DNA of 64,000 bases from Pseudorasbora parva (taxonomy: Eukaryota; Chordata; Actinopteri; Cypriniformes; Gobionidae): positions 15,393,350-15,457,349 of the forward strand of contig NC_090174.1 in the NCBI RefSeq assembly GCF_024679245.1, written 5' to 3'. Shown one piece after another: positions 20,779 to 34,137 of this stretch. The position numbers were made by a program, and so were the translations under genes. The notes under the pieces are model-generated. The model searched no databases and was not told the DNA's origin. It saw only the letters and a list, made by a program, of their open reading frames with translations. The stretch's first letter is position 1. Each line of letters opens with the position of its first letter.

Positions 20779-21592
20779 AGTCTAAGTTCACACTTGTAGT
20801 TCGGTTCGTTTGGTCTGGACCAAAAAACAAAAACAAAACATATAGTCCTGGGCCGCTTAGCGTTCACCCTGGCATTTTTAACAGCGAACCTAAAGTTATT
20901 GAACCAAAGGCTTTTATAATGTATATTTCTTGACCGAGTTTACTTACCAAGCATTCAAAACAATGCTGTGTGCTGGATTAAACATGATCATTTTTTGCAT
21001 GTACTTATGGTTTTATTTTTTACCAGAAAGAGCTCATAAAATATTCAAAACATTAAAAACAGCACAGAAGAATTCCCTCCGTTGTATGCAGAAATTTAGA
21101 TCTGCTGCAAAAGAGACGGCAGTTCCGTCATCTGTACCGACTAATGGGCAACATGTGTCCTTTGATGAGAAGAACTAGGTATGTTTTTTGTGTGCTTTTT
21201 CTAGTATTTTTGAAACATGCTGGACCAAATATTGATGAGACACTTACCTCCTCATTGCTCCACATTTGCCCTCCACTCGCTTTGGATAAACCGATCTTTC
21301 CACGTCGTCAAATCAGCTGACTTGTAGCGTCGCATCTTGTGACATTACGGCCTGTTTTTGGTTAATTTACATGTCTTTGGTCCGTGTTGCTTTCATATAT
21401 CAATCGAACAGCACCAGAGTTCATTTGTAAGCGGACCGATACACACCTTTTTAGCTGTCTCGGTCCTCTTGTTTGGTGAACAGCAGGGTTCAGATGGCAG
21501 CGTTCACATATGTTCAAATGAACCACTCTAACCGAGCAATCGCACCAGGGTTAATTTTAATCCAACCAAATATGACAAGTGTGAACGCACCC
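20779..21592. mobile_element. Harbinger-type MITE (GTTCACACTTG family), copy 2
   Basis: Left end AGTCTAAGTTCACACTTGTA with GTTCGGTTCGTTTGGTCTGG. The right-end complement starts AGGGTGCGTTCACACTTGTC. Subterminal sequences match those of 4881-5711 in type. The ends are more diverged and no clean target duplication was identified. The ORF at 20930 is a chance frame. Confidence 0.55.
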
Positions 21593-21887
21593 TATAGGAT
21601 ACATAACTAATGCCAATGTGTTAGTCGAAGCTCTAAAACATTGGTGCGCCCCTCTGCTTTACTTGAATTGTGCTCCGTTTATTAACTTAACGTAATCTAC
21701 TTGAGTTAATAATTCCAGAGTGCGTCAGAATAAAATCAAATGTAACAATTTATTATTAGTCAGGTAAATGTATCATGTCAATTACATAATCATTTCCAGG
21801 ATAATCAATACATACATGAAATGCTCTGAAGTAATAAGTAAAAGATGGATACCTGACATCTTAAAAAATTACATAACACTGAATGTC

Positions 21888-22490
21888 TAAAAGACACATA
21901 AGCCCCTTTCACACTGCACGTCGGACCCGCAATATTCCCGGAACATTGCCGGGTCGCCTTCTATGTGAAAGCAACCACGTCCCGGGATTGATTACCGAAT
22001 ACGACCCGGGTCGGGGACCTAGTAATATTGCGGTATTCGACCCGGGACGAGCGCTGTGTGAACAAAAGCCGAAACTAATGCCGCAACGTGTACGTAGTTA
22101 TCGTGCGACTCCTAGAGCTTTTTTTTCAATAATACAACCCTGCAGTGCCAGAAGAGCTAGTCAGTGTTTTAAACGCAGAGAGTGTTCGTATACAAAAGAA
22201 ACTAAAATTAAACAAGCAGAAATGTGCGCAAACTGGACACAAGTCGAGACCACGGGGCTCCTTACTATCCGCGCTGAAGCTGAGATCGCTCGCCGTTATA
22301 CGTCACATCCGGATGTCACGTGTCAACTCGACCCGGGACCGTTAAGCGTTGTGTGTGAAAGCGCACATATTACGGTATTTTGCTGGCAGTGAGAATGGAC
22401 CAAATCTAGAGTCCCGGGAACAAATGCCGGGTCGCATTATCCGTGTATTTGCCAGAATCGCAGTGTGAAAGGGGCTCTAGTGTCTTTTAA
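21888..22490. mobile_element. GC-richer MITE with AGCCCCTTTCACACTGC termini
   Basis: Inverted ends AGCCCCTTTCACACTGC (21901) and complement (to 22476), with a weaker outer extension TAAAAGACAC / GTGTCTTTTA. Internal CCCGGG and GGTCGC motifs occur in both orientations. It is noticeably richer in GC than its surroundings. A 169-codon ORF spans it but shows no domain and overlaps the termini, so it is treated as chance. No target duplication was resolved. Confidence 0.6.
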
Positions 22491-23503
22491 GAATTGTGCC
22501 CAGATCCTTCTGCAACATCCCTTAAATACTCAGACCAAAATATAAACTCCTTTCAAATGTAAACATGAATTCACAATGGGCATTTGCATTAGGTCCTTTA
22601 GACCTGTAATTTACACCTTATTGAGGACAAGAGGTAAAGACTGATTGGCAGAGGACACACCCACAACAATAAGCAAAATATATCTAAACTCTTAAAACAT
22701 TGAGTTTACTTTTGAGGGAATGGAACCTTTGTACCAGTTGCACTGAAACATTTCAAATGATTCCAAACGTGTATAATACTGTATAGTACTTGTTCACAAT
22801 AGCTCATATAGATTTTGGGTGAATTTCAGCATTGGAAAGTAAATTAAGAGAGATGAGAGTGAGGGGGAGGAAAAGTAAATTAAGGTGAGTGGTGTGTGGC
22901 AGATCATCAGGTTGGGATGCTACTTACACACTAGAGTGTTCAAATGTTAATTCCCTAAAACATCCTTTGTTTTCTTGGGAGTAGCCATTCCTTAGCCTAC
23001 ATCCCGGCATCTTGCAGTCTTAGTCTATAATACAAAAATTGTTAAAAGGTGACTACTAAACATTATTCATGTCTCCAATCACCACTTTTCTGTCCTTGCT
23101 ATAGTATGCTACGATATTTTGGTGAAAGTTGATTTTGTTCTTTTATGAGATTTCAATAAGTAGGTTTTTCCAGTATTAGCTGGTTTTGCTGAATTATGAA
23201 ATTGCAATGTCGGTTTTGTTTGGTTACAAGATTTCAATGTAAGTCAGTTATGTTAGTTCATGATATTTCAATTATGGCTTTGGTTTTAGATAGTTCAATG
23301 ATGGCTGTTAATAGTTTTGTTCCATTGCAATTTTGAATAACGGTCAGTGTCGTTATGTTAGGAGATTTCAGTCATGGTTGGTTTTATTCAATTATTAGAA
23401 GTTGGTTGGACTTTTGTTGTGAATCATTGGTGTTTTAAAAGTTTGTAGGTGTTATAATGAAACATTTGTGTTGCAGTGTAATTAAAAAGCAGGGGAGCAT
23501 ACA
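22491..23503. other. No gene seen
   Basis: AT-rich. From 23100 to 23430 a loose phrase of the type GATTTCAAT...GTTGGTTTTG recurs with variation, suggesting an old decayed tandem array. Otherwise nothing recognised. Confidence 0.5.
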
Positions 23504-23508
23504 CTTAC

Positions 23509-24530
23509 TGTCAAGCTATGGTGATCAAATCAAAGAAAAAGAGAAATGAAAATGGGAACTTTAATGACAAAAACTCAGGATACATGCAAGAAACACACCA
23601 GTTAACATTGATGACGACTGACAAACACTGGAGAGAACTGAGGGCTTAATGTTGCCTTCAAGTGCTCTCGGACATTTCCTACTTCCCACTTCAGAAGTCG
23701 TGATTACGAGCTTGTTGTGTTCAGGCGCTTTGTTGTCGGAAAGAATGGAGGACGCCAGGTTCACACTTTTGTGCGTCTTGGGAAAATGTTATTTTGACAC
23801 TGTAACCATTTCAGTCATTTCCCGGTCCCAGAAAATCATAGAATCACTGGCAAACACTAGCAGCACAACACGAAAGCATATTGTTTATAATCACATTCAC
23901 AATAAAGGCATAATGTAGACAAGATAAGGCTGCTTAAAGACTGAAATGTTAATAGTTTCCAGCAAAACATTCTATTGTATAGATAGGCTACTTTTACCAC
24001 ACTAGATATAGATAGTCAGCTTGCTCACTATTCTGGAATGGTGGTCAACTATGCGATTTTCAATGTGTTTAAAATACACAATATGCTTCAAATGATTAAT
24101 AATTTATGTAAATATGTACTACTTTAACGACAAGACAATGCAACTTTTTTCTGCAAGCAGAAAAACCCCAGAATAAAACACCTGCCATAGCAGAAATTCG
24201 TCTCCCATCCGCCATTTTTAACGGTTATGCCATGCCAATCTCGGGAACTTGGGTATCAAAATTATTTCCAAACTTCCCAGTGGTAAACATGACATCAGAG
24301 GGCATTCATGTGCAATTTTTTCCTCAGAAACTCATATTTATGATAATTCCGATAGCACGTGAAGGCGGCATAAGTACACAAAGCAAATGAGAGTAACAGG
24401 GTGAATGGTGTAAATAATTAGCAATGGGGATGGGGGTAACCATGGGGACACAGGAGTGGCGGGAACATGAAAAAAATGTGACTGACTAAATCAAATCAAA
24501 ACACAACATAAGACAGACAGATATGTGACA
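23509..24530 (-). mobile_element. Probable solo LTR interrupted by a MITE
   Basis: The outer segments start TGTCAAGC and end TGTGACA, flanked by CTTAC (23504-23508) and CTTAA (24531-24535), a 4-of-5 match for a target duplication. Once the nested MITE (23654-24366) is removed, about 310 bp of LTR-like sequence remains, in minus orientation. A related block of about 100 bp (TTATGACAAAACTCGCAGGA near 44300) lies inside the interrupted Tc1 at 43.6-44.3 kb. Confidence 0.5.
23654..24366. mobile_element. MITE nested in the LTR
   Basis: Inverted termini GCCTTCAAGTGCTCTCGGA (left) and a right-end complement GCCTTCACGTGCTATCGGA: 17 of 19 bases match. The ORF at 23649 is a chance frame. Superfamily unknown. 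Confidence 0.6.
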
Positions 24531-24902
24531 CTTAATTACTTTCACTTTTGAGATTAAAGTGTGTACACCACTGTTATGAAGGTTAAGAATAATACTAGTT
24601 AATGCCATCTAATTGGCCTGTTTAGCTGAGCCATATACAGAAAAGAAAAAAACAACATTTGTTTTGAATTCAATTGTTTCTCCCATCACAAGTGTAATGC
24701 ATTAAGAAAGCTTTTTTCCAACATGTTGAACTGCCATCAACAATTCACCCTTTGTGTGGACTGAAGAGTGAGTGCCATGGTTTGTCAGATTTAGCAACCA
24801 TATCTTTGCAAAGGGTCAAATGAATTAAGATAAACAAATCAGCATTTAAACTATTTTATGTTTATCCTGTCAACAATATGATCTCACCATGTGGTCACAA
24901 TG

Positions 24903-24990
24903 TCAAGTCAAGTCACTTTTATTTAAATAGTGCCTTTATACAGATTGTTTTAAAGCAACTTTACATTGATAACAGGAAAATAATGCTATA
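24903..24990 (-). repeat. Retroposon 3' tail (GTCAAGTCACTTTTATTTA type)
   Basis: The complement reads AAATAAAAGTGACTTGACTTGAC. This is the same kind of 3' end as at 59830-59879 in this window, common at the ends of a fish SINE/LINE family. It abuts the 3-kb TIR element. Confidence 0.55.
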
Positions 24991-26292
24991 CAGTTTGTTT
25001 TGGCTGTAACTATAAAGTAAGTACATACTGTAGGTATAAGGGAACAATATGTAATATTCAGAGAATAAAGTACTATCAGGAAAAGTAACAAATTATTTAT
25101 ACTGTAAGTATTTTTTAATTAAGGGGTAATCTGTAAGAATTTTTTAATTAAGGGGTAATTATCTGTGTAGTTACGGGGTAAGTATGAATGTGCGGGCTTT
25201 AATTTAAAGTGGCTCTTGTTCCCTCCTTTCCATACAATAACAACACATACACAATCTCTCATAAATATTTATTTGAAAAACAACTTAATTCAAAACAGAT
25301 ATATAACACGTATTCATTTTTTTTTTAAATAAACTTTTCATTTCAAATTATAACATCCTGACAGAGACACGTTTTGTCCCTTTCTCTTTCTTTTCTTACA
25401 TTTTTTATTATTATTTATTAAAAGAAAAAGTATTACACCAAAAAATGCTGTCATAATTTTAGTAATCGTTTCATATCCGATCAGCTGTTACCAGCTGTTA
25501 GCCTACTATATGAAGCATGAGAAGCTTTCATAACGTTCTCATGCACATTTCATCTGACACATGCGAGAATGGACATATCTTGTCTTTTATTCTTGTTTGT
25601 TTCTAATTGCTATTATCATATATTATGTTATTGTTTGTATACTGTTGTGAGCATAAAAAAATAAACGACAGCATCACACATCCAGATGACCAGAGTTTTC
25701 GGCGCGCATGTCACGCTTGACTCTTCAAGTTACGTCAAGCGTGAAATCAACCCTCGCATGCACACGCAGATAACTGCTGGTCGGATGTGATATATTGTTA
25801 TTTTTCTTACAAACACTTATCGTTTAACTTCAGAAGAAATTGATTCATCCATTGGGATCGTATGGATTACTGACTTATGGATGTAGCCTACTTATCGCTG
25901 TATGTGCTGTTTGATGCCTTAACTCTTAGAAACCCAAATGAGTTTTAATTAGCAGAGATTATTTATTTATCTGTGTTCATCTGAGGAAATAAAGTTGTAT
26001 ACATCTCGGATGGCATGAGGGTATTAGACGAGTAAACGGTGTTGACATTTCTGCACGTACTGTATTTTCAGTGTAACAGTTACAGAATACTAGCTAGAGA
26101 CATGTGGGATCCTTCTTAAGATTTATCTGTGGCAAGGAAGAACAAGAAGAGGAACAAGAGGAGGATGAAGCCAAGCAAGAGAAATTAATGTGTTCTAAAA
26201 AAAAAATTTTTTTTTTTTATATTTCATTTTTTAAATAAAGGTTTCCGAGTGATATCAGATTGTATTTGTGTTTTTATTGTACTTACCCCGTA

Positions 26293-27661
26293 CACTCTAA
26301 AAAATAATTCAGTGGCTTAGTAAATATCACAGTAATAATTAACTTTATAAAGTTAATAAATTCTCTCAATATCATTTACTTGATGGTTTTAGTTAAACAT
26401 ACCAAAATAATTGACTAAAAATCCAACAGTTAACTTTGTCTAAAATTTATAGTTATATTTAAGTTTTTTTCACCAAAATAATTTAGTATTCAAATAACCA
26501 ATTATTTATTTTAAATATACTTAATACATTTGTGAAATTTATTTCGAAATATTTGAGAATGGAGAATTAAACAAATGTGTTTCAAGAACCACAAATATTA
26601 CTTAATTAAAATCAAGATTATTAATATTTAACACACACTGAAGAAATTGAGTAAGTTTACTCAATTAAAACAATGCGCCCCTCCCCCACCCTCTGACGCC
26701 ACGACAGCTCGACGGTTGAGTGAGTGCGGATATTTGAATTCTCCTCAGTCACCAGAGCAGTTTCTTCTTCTCAGCGTCGCAGAATTGCGGCATTTCCTCT
26801 GTGAAATTCAGGTTTGTGTGTGTTTTTTTAATCTATATAATCATTACTGTGCTTAAAGGCATTTTATTTAATACAAAACAACATACAGGGACATAAAACA
26901 ACATACAGGGACAGTGTGAGTCACCTTAAGTTAACGTCTGGCATTGGTCTTTGAAACGCCTGCTGTGTTGCTCAAAACACACAACTTTATTTCCTAAAGA
27001 TAATGAATATAATGAATTTGGATGATAAAATCTTATTAAAACTGGGAACTGTTTGTTTAGGACAGCGGTCTCAAGTTCAAAGTCCACCCGCAGACCGCTA
27101 ACGTTAGTCCATCTCAGGCTCGAGAAACAGCGCTGATACGGTGGAAATGGGATAATAGACCGGTTGATTACACTTGAATTACTTTTAAATGTTTAATTTT
27201 TACTTCTAAAATGTTTGTTACATGAGTTTAAATGTTGTAAAATAACTGTTATTCTTTACATGTCAAAACAGTTATATGCTGTAACGTTATTGCTGTACTC
27301 ATCGACAATAAAGGCCATGTCATGTATAAGTGTGTTTGTGTGGACTGTGGAGTATTTTACAAAGGTTTAGAGGAAATTAAAGTTATACTATACAAGTTAG
27401 TAATACTCATAAATAAAAACAGTTCATATTAGTCATAAATATTGGTTTTTAAATGCTTTTTACCCAATTTTTTCTACTCAATTGAATTTGTTAATGTAAC
27501 AAATGCAGTTACTCAGATCTACTTAATTTTTTTACTTACATTTACTCAGTTCATATGGTGTCTATAATTGATTTCACTGCTTTAAAATTTACTCAATTTT
27601 TTTAGTGTAAAAATGTTTCACCAAAAAAATTAAGTAAATCATAGTATTAGTTTTTAGAGTG
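26293..27661. mobile_element. Nested 1.4-kb element, CACTCTAAAAA ends, TA duplication
   Basis: Bounded by CACTCTAAAAA and TTTTTAGAGTG and flanked by TA (26291-26292, 27662-27663). Removing it restores the ACCCCGTAACTACATG phrase of the surrounding 69-bp repeat, which is strong evidence for insertion. The AT-rich ends carry repeated TTTACTCAATT-like phrases. A central GC-richer patch (26670-26820) ends in a possible splice donor CAGGTTTGTG, which might be a leader exon. No transposase. Confidence 0.72.
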
Positions 27662-27870
27662 TAACTACATGAAACCAGAGGGGAACAAGAGCCACTTTAA
27701 ATTAAAGCCTGCACATCCATACTCACCCCGTAACTACATGAAGCAAGAGGGGAACAAGAGCCACTTTAAATTAAAGCCCGCACATTCATACTTACCCCGT
27801 AACTACATGAAACAAGAGGGGAACAAGAGCCACTGTAATTTACAGCCCGCACATTCATACTTACCCCGTA
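27662..27870. repeat. 69-bp tandem repeat, three copies
   Basis: Three consecutive units start AACTACATGAAACCAGAGG and end in TACTTACCCCGT. Units 1 and 2 differ at a few bases; unit 3 differs mainly in CACTGTAATTTACAG. The 83-codon ORF across the units is a by-product of the 69-bp (3 x 23) period. Confidence 0.92.
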
Positions 27871-27998
27871 ACTACACAGATAATTACCCCGTAATTAAAA
27901 AATTCTTATTGTATAAATAATAATTAATTTTCCTGATAGTTACTCCTTTATTCCCCCAATATTACACATCGTTCCCATATACTTACTTAATAGTTACA

Positions 27999-28860
<862 letters not shown>

Positions 28861-29501
28861 TATCCTTTTTTTAATATAGGTCCCGTTGTATACCACATTA
28901 ATATGAAAGTATTTTATACATATATTTAGCTACGCATTGTGTTTTTGTTTTTATCAGTCACATTTAAAATTTTTAGAGTGAAATTACAGTATATTCTAGG
29001 TTAATAATTGCATGACTTTCACTGTAATTCCACAGTACTTATCTTGTATCTAACTGCACTCTTGTAAATTTCTTGTAAAAATATACAATATCATACTCTA
29101 TTTCTACAGTGCATTTAACCATAATGCAGTGTGACATGATTTTGATTATTCATTATGAATTATGAATTTTTGGTAAATCTTTATGCTAAACAAGCGCAAA
29201 TAAATTGACTAACTTAAATTCAGCCAGTTAACTTATTTTAGCTTGCCATTGTTTCATACATTGTTTTCATTTGCCACACTTTTGACTTCAGAAATCAGAA
29301 TCAAAAACTTCAGATCAGAAATTCTGAATAGGAACAAGGTCCAAGAGCCCAAGTAAACACGAATCGCCATTATGGTGACTTCAAAATAATAAAAAAACAG
29401 TACTAAACAATATAATTTCTTACAATGGCATGGTTAAAGACAACTTTAGCATGGGAATTTATAATTACTGTGATGTCAGCATCATTTTGCTGTTTAATCA
29501 T

Positions 29502-29998
29502 GGGCGTAGGTTGGGGGGGGGGGGGGGGGTGCTAGGTACTAGTCCCTAGTCCCAATCAATATTTTAAGATGGCAAAATTGACCCACCAATATTTTAGCAT
29601 GCTGCTATATGGATCGATTCCGACGGCCAGGATGAAACAAATGAAAAGGTAGCCACCCGTCCCTTGAAATACGGAATCATCCCGTATTTACAAACAAATG
29701 ACGCGTCCCGTATCAAACCAATTGAGAATGAGGACATACGTCATGGTAGCTTGTATGGTAGATGCTGTGTTGTTTTTTGCCAAATCAGTTTTGAAAAATC
29801 AACTTGGTAATTAAAGAGTTTTTTGTTTTATTATTATTTTGGTACTGGAAAATTTTAACTGAAGAGCCTCATAAATGAATATGTATTCATTCCTAAACTA
29901 TGGTGCATTTCCATACTCAGTAACATAAATAATAGACTACATAATCTGGGAAAACCTGGTGGGATGTCCCCACCAAAGCTGAGACCAAACCTACACCC
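29502..29998. mobile_element. MITE with GGGCGTAGGTT ends
   Basis: Left GGGCGTAGGTTGGG and right AACCTACACCC are inverted. Internal phrases are GTACTAGTCCCTAGTCCCAA and CAATATTTTAAGATGG. The same phrases, in the opposite orientation, occur at 42811-42893. A G run lies at about 29513-29529. Non-coding. Confidence 0.6.
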
Positions 29999-30129
29999 TT
30001 GACAGTAATTCATACAAATTACCCAGCATGCATCAATTTCACTGTAAATTTCTAACTCTGACAGTCATTTATTATAAAATAATACTTTTTAATCCTGTAC
30101 ATTTCAGGTATTTTTTTACAGTGTAGAGG

Positions 30130-30940
30130 AAAATGTGAAACCTGAATGAGTTAGATGCTTCCGAACTTTGGTAATGTAACATTTCTCTAAAGGACATTTC
30201 ATAAACTTCTGCACAATATGTATTGTCATATTTTATTCATCCATATCAAAACAAGTATGATAAAGTACAACGAACATTTTGCAGAAAGTACAAACTTCTG
30301 TTTTCTGTAAACGGAAAGTAGAAAATAACCAGGACTGTCAAGCTCCAAAAAATAAAATAAAAAAATAAAAGTGATACAACAGCATTAATTGGAAGTAAAC
30401 CATTTTAGTACCAAACAAGGGTTTCAAACAGAACCGCAAGTTCATAAATCATGCTTATGGTCTTTCTAATGCTTAAGGTCCTTCTTTCATTCTGCCCGAA
30501 TGTGTGTGCAACATAATTTATAGGGAAAGCTGAGTCAAGAGACAAAGTTCCAAAATGCTTTCATGTTTTTCCACTGAAAACTAACAAAACTGTCAGGAGT
30601 ATGTTTTGATAAGCCAAAGATGAGAACAGTACTGGAAAAGTATTTAAGACATTTTTTATTTGTCCTTCCTTTTTTTCCCCATTCCCCAATATTAGAAAAG
30701 TAAACAGCACATGTATTAGCCAACATAGCTTCAGGCAGTTTTGCTTTGATTAAGTGCACATATGCTCATTTGTACAAATGCAGGTTTAAATAAGCCATAT
30801 CCGCTTGGTACACTGTAAGGTACATTATGTACCCACCCACTCATTCAGAAAGGCTTGTATTTAATTACAGGATGAACAGGCATTTTAACTGAGGTTTGAA
30901 AATATTGTGTGGGTACCTCTTGGAAACAATATTTCACATT
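30130..30940. other. No gene seen
   Basis: AT-rich. The ORF at 30535-30759 has no recognised domain. Confidence 0.45.
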
Positions 30941-30944
30941 GATT

Positions 30945-31082
30945 TGTACTCGAGACTCGGTCTTGGTCTCGAGACCATTTTTTAATGGTCTCGGTCTCGT
31001 CATGAACTTGTGTCCATTTGGACTCGGAATTGACTCGTACTCGAACATGTTAGGACTTATTTCCGAGTCCACTCGAGTCCCG
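30945..31082. repeat. GACTCG/GGTCTCG-rich repeat
   Basis: Degenerate reiterations of ACTCGAGACTCGG, GGTCTCGAGACC and GAGTCCACTCGAGTCC in both orientations. This resembles a terminal portion of a fish hAT-type repeat and may be linked to the hAT remnant that follows. Ends not resolved. Confidence 0.45.
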
Positions 31083-31675
31083 TTCAAAATATTCATGATT
31101 ATTACTCTATGTTAATATTTCTAGTTAATAATTGATGTTTGACACTTACAATAATGTGTGGTTTTCTTAAGCGCAGCTGCACGTGACTCGGGGGTGTAGT
31201 TTATGGGGGGATGTAACTAAATCCCATTGAAATCCCTGTTACAACCCTCCTAATATTTCAACATGAAAATCACAGTAGATCAAAAGAAAAATATGTATAT
31301 TTGTTTTGAAACAATCATTTTGTTCCTGATCAAAAATGAGTCTGTCATAATACATAGGACAAAAAAATACCCCACCTTCATTGAACTGATTGGTAACGCC
31401 CAACAAATGAGTCGCACTTTCACCAAAACAACGCAAGTGGTGTTTGAATGGGAGAGCAAAGGTTAGCGTTCTTTCTTTTTATAATCTCTAATAGTTAGAA
31501 TTTTATGAATAATTATACACAAACTTCATAATGTCATGAGATGTATAATCTCTTAACATGTTTTTATAACAGATTCAAGATTAATATATCAGCAGGGTAG
31601 AAAAGTCAGCAGAGGGAGAGGAGGAGCAGGTGATCAGGTAAAGAAAAACAGCAGCTTTGTAAAATTAGGCTGTAC

Positions 31676-31831
<156 letters not shown>

Positions 31832-31853
31832 TCATGTATTTGATGGGAAGACT

Positions 31854-33280
31854 TTATAATCTCTTGTATAAGCTTCGATCAGCTTCAGCTGAGGCCACAG
31901 GGACGATCAACAACAACCTAACAAGCTTCTGAACCTCATCAAATAACCCTCTCACCTCACTTGCCATTGCTTTGAGAATGCATGTAGTTTCATCACTTGA
32001 CATGATTGTATACTTTAATAGAAAGATTGGTAGCTGAACCTTCAAAATATCCTTGTTTATTTCTGGATACTGTACAATCACATCACCCATCTGCCTAGTG
32101 AGAAGAACATTCTCGTGTCTGTTTCAGTGTCTGTAAGTCTGGTTGGTTAAACCGTTCCTTAAATTGAATGTTCAAACTGTCCAACACCTTGAAAAATTAT
32201 ATTTTTGTATTCCTCTGGTGGTTTTGGCTTATGCCTTGCCAGTGAATCTTTTGGGGGGATTTCTTTGATGAGGGAGATGAATAGGTAAAATTTCCAGGGA
32301 GTCTACGATTACCACTGCCTTCTCAAACACTTCTGCAAACTTTTTAAAACCTTTTTTTAAAAAACAAAACAAAAGATTAGTTAATTAAACATAGTCAACA
32401 GCAGCTTACATTCCTTTAATTGTTTGGGACTGCTACTTGCAATGATTGTTTAAGCACTCAAGCTCTTCCAACACCTCTGATGCTATCAGCAGTCCAAAAA
32501 CTGTCTTACCCTTCTGCAAGCGATCTAGGAGACCCTCTGGTGCCAGTTTCAGAACCAACTGAGGCCATTTCCTCCAACTACAAAACACAGCCTCATACTG
32601 GCTAAGAACTGTATCAACAGCTTGCCCACACACTGTCCACCTAGTTGGACACAGAGGTCTAACTGTTTTATACCCCATTGAAATTCCCTGATACGTTGCT
32701 CAGAGTTCCAAGTTCATGGACTGACTGCAATGTGTCACATAGTAGAGGCACTGCAAGCACTCAGTGTTATATGATTCACACAATGTGCCCCACAATGCAC
32801 ATACAAAGTCAATGCCTGTTCTCTTTTCAACACTGCCTGTGCCTCTGAAAACTTCCCTGACATATTGGCTGCTACATTGTATGTCTGACCTTGCAAGCCA
32901 GAGTTTGGAAAATTCAATCTCAGGAGGATATTGTTAGCTAGGTTAGCCATCTTATAACCAGTTGTCCCTAGCGCCAAATACAATCCCACAAAGACTTACT
33001 GTGGGACAAGGTCTTTGATCTACATATCTGAGACATGTGGAAACCTGCTCTTTCCCCTGTATACCCTATACCATCCATTATGATTGATAACTGAAGCACA
33101 GAAAAGGACCTGATTGTTGAGGCAACAATCCCTCACAATTGTGTTGGCAAATAAAGCTAAATACTTGTTTTGGCACTGTGAACTGATATAACCATGGCAA
33201 TGTTTGAACCAAAAGGGTAGAATAGGGTCCTTGGTTGCAAGAAATTTCTCAAGATAATAAAAATTACCCTCATTAAACTC
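31854..33280 (-). pseudogene. hAT-superfamily transposase pseudogene
   Basis: Three minus-strand frames fit one fish hAT transposase of the TTF/ZMYM1-like type. 32989-32735 has LNFPNSGLQGQTYNVAANMSG and LYVHCGAHCVNH, matching the core nuclease region. 32678-32433 has LCPTRWTVCGQAVD. 32090-31854 has VRLLLIVPVASAEADRSLYK, the C-terminal hAT dimerisation signature (VPxSSAxxERSFS-like). Frame 33280-33160 resembles the N-terminal part only weakly. hAT transposases cut and paste with 8-bp duplications. Stops and frameshifts separate the pieces. A Harbinger-containing MITE lies immediately upstream, and the remaining hAT N-terminus was not found beyond it. Confidence 0.75.
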
Positions 33281-33566
33281 ATTAGCTGTGTCTCAGGCCA
33301 CGTCCACACGAAGCCGGTGCATTCCTTATCCGATCTTTTTTTCCCTCGTTCTAAAAAAAAAAATCCGTAAACACGGCGTCGTCTCAAGAAATATCTGCGT
33401 ACACACCAAACCACTCAAACCAACTGAAAACGGTGTAGTATATATGCCAGACCAGTATGGGGCGCTGTAGATATTCTGCCACAGATATACACTCTACGGA
33501 GAAGAAGACTTTGAGCATGCGCATAACCTTGCGCACTGTATACGAACCAAGAAGAAGAAGACAAAG

Positions 33567-34091
33567 ATGGCGAACACAACAACTGCAAGAGCAAGAGCAA
33601 GAGTGGAGTCTTTCGTATGGACTGACGACGAAGTCGAACTACTACTTAGAGTCATACTCGACTACAAGTCCACTAAGCTCCAAAAAAACGTTGACTGGGA
33701 GTCATGTCACTCTAAATATTGTGATATAACGGACGCATTTCAGGCACAGTATCCGAGGGAGCTAACCGAGAAGGATTTCCCTCAAGATGCTAGCACGGTC
33801 TCCAAAGCCCAAGTCACCGCAAAGTTGAAAAATATTCGCAGCAAATACAGGCATGCGGTTGACACAGGGTGTCGAAGTGGTCAAGGACGGGTAGTACTCA
33901 TATTTTATGAGCTTTGTGAGGAGATCTGGGGTGGATCGCCTGCTACACGCTCCATCGACACCGGCATCGAGACAGGTGACCAAAAGACCTCTACATCGAC
34001 AGTGGAGCTGTCTTCCGATTCTCCAAACTCCACCGAATCCCTCAACTGTCTTCCATCTGCGGTTGTAAAGCAGCGCCGGGATTTGCTCCAG
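33567..34091 (+). CDS. Harbinger Myb/SANT-like protein, exon 1
   Basis: Starts at an ATG in good context (AAGATGG) and stays open for 175 codons to a phase-0 donor (CAG|GTAAAA at 34091/34092). The Myb/SANT (trihelix-like) domain spans about residues 14-123, with Trp18 and Trp44, the basic helix KLKNIRSKYRHAV (87-99) and YELCEEIWGG (114-123). The tail is Ser/Thr-rich, then RRDLLQ. In PIF/Harbinger elements this protein binds the transposase, brings it into the nucleus and helps it contact the ends. The exon is intact. The next exon is at 34656. Reading through without splicing adds only VKFYPGL before a stop. Confidence 0.8.
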
Positions 34092-34137
34092 GTAAAATTT
34101 TATCCAGGTTTATGATTTCAAGCTTATGAGTTGAACT

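Larger units (their letters stand above)
25005..27998. mobile_element. 3-kb TIR element with subterminal tandem repeats
   Basis: The left end (TGTAACTATAAAGTAAGTAC..., 25005-25210) and the right end (27870-27998, complement TGTAACTATTAAGTAAGTAT...) are inverted copies of about 190 bp. Both carry GTAATTATCTGTGTAGTTAC, GGGGTAAGTATGAATGTGCG and GTGGCTCTTGTTCCC blocks. The right end has three extra 69-bp tandem units. The interior (25250-26290) is AT-rich without a recognisable transposase. A separate element is nested at 26293-27661. Superfamily unassigned. Confidence 0.68.

Noticed and set aside
21883..22392. 169-codon ORF
   Set aside because: Spans a MITE including its terminal repeat, with no domain or exon signal.
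27662..27870. Possible CRISPR-like array
   Set aside because: Units are contiguous 69-bp tandem copies without unique spacers, in a fish genome.
27669..27920. 83-codon repetitive ORF (NKSHFKLKPAH)
   Set aside because: By-product of the 69-bp tandem repeat.
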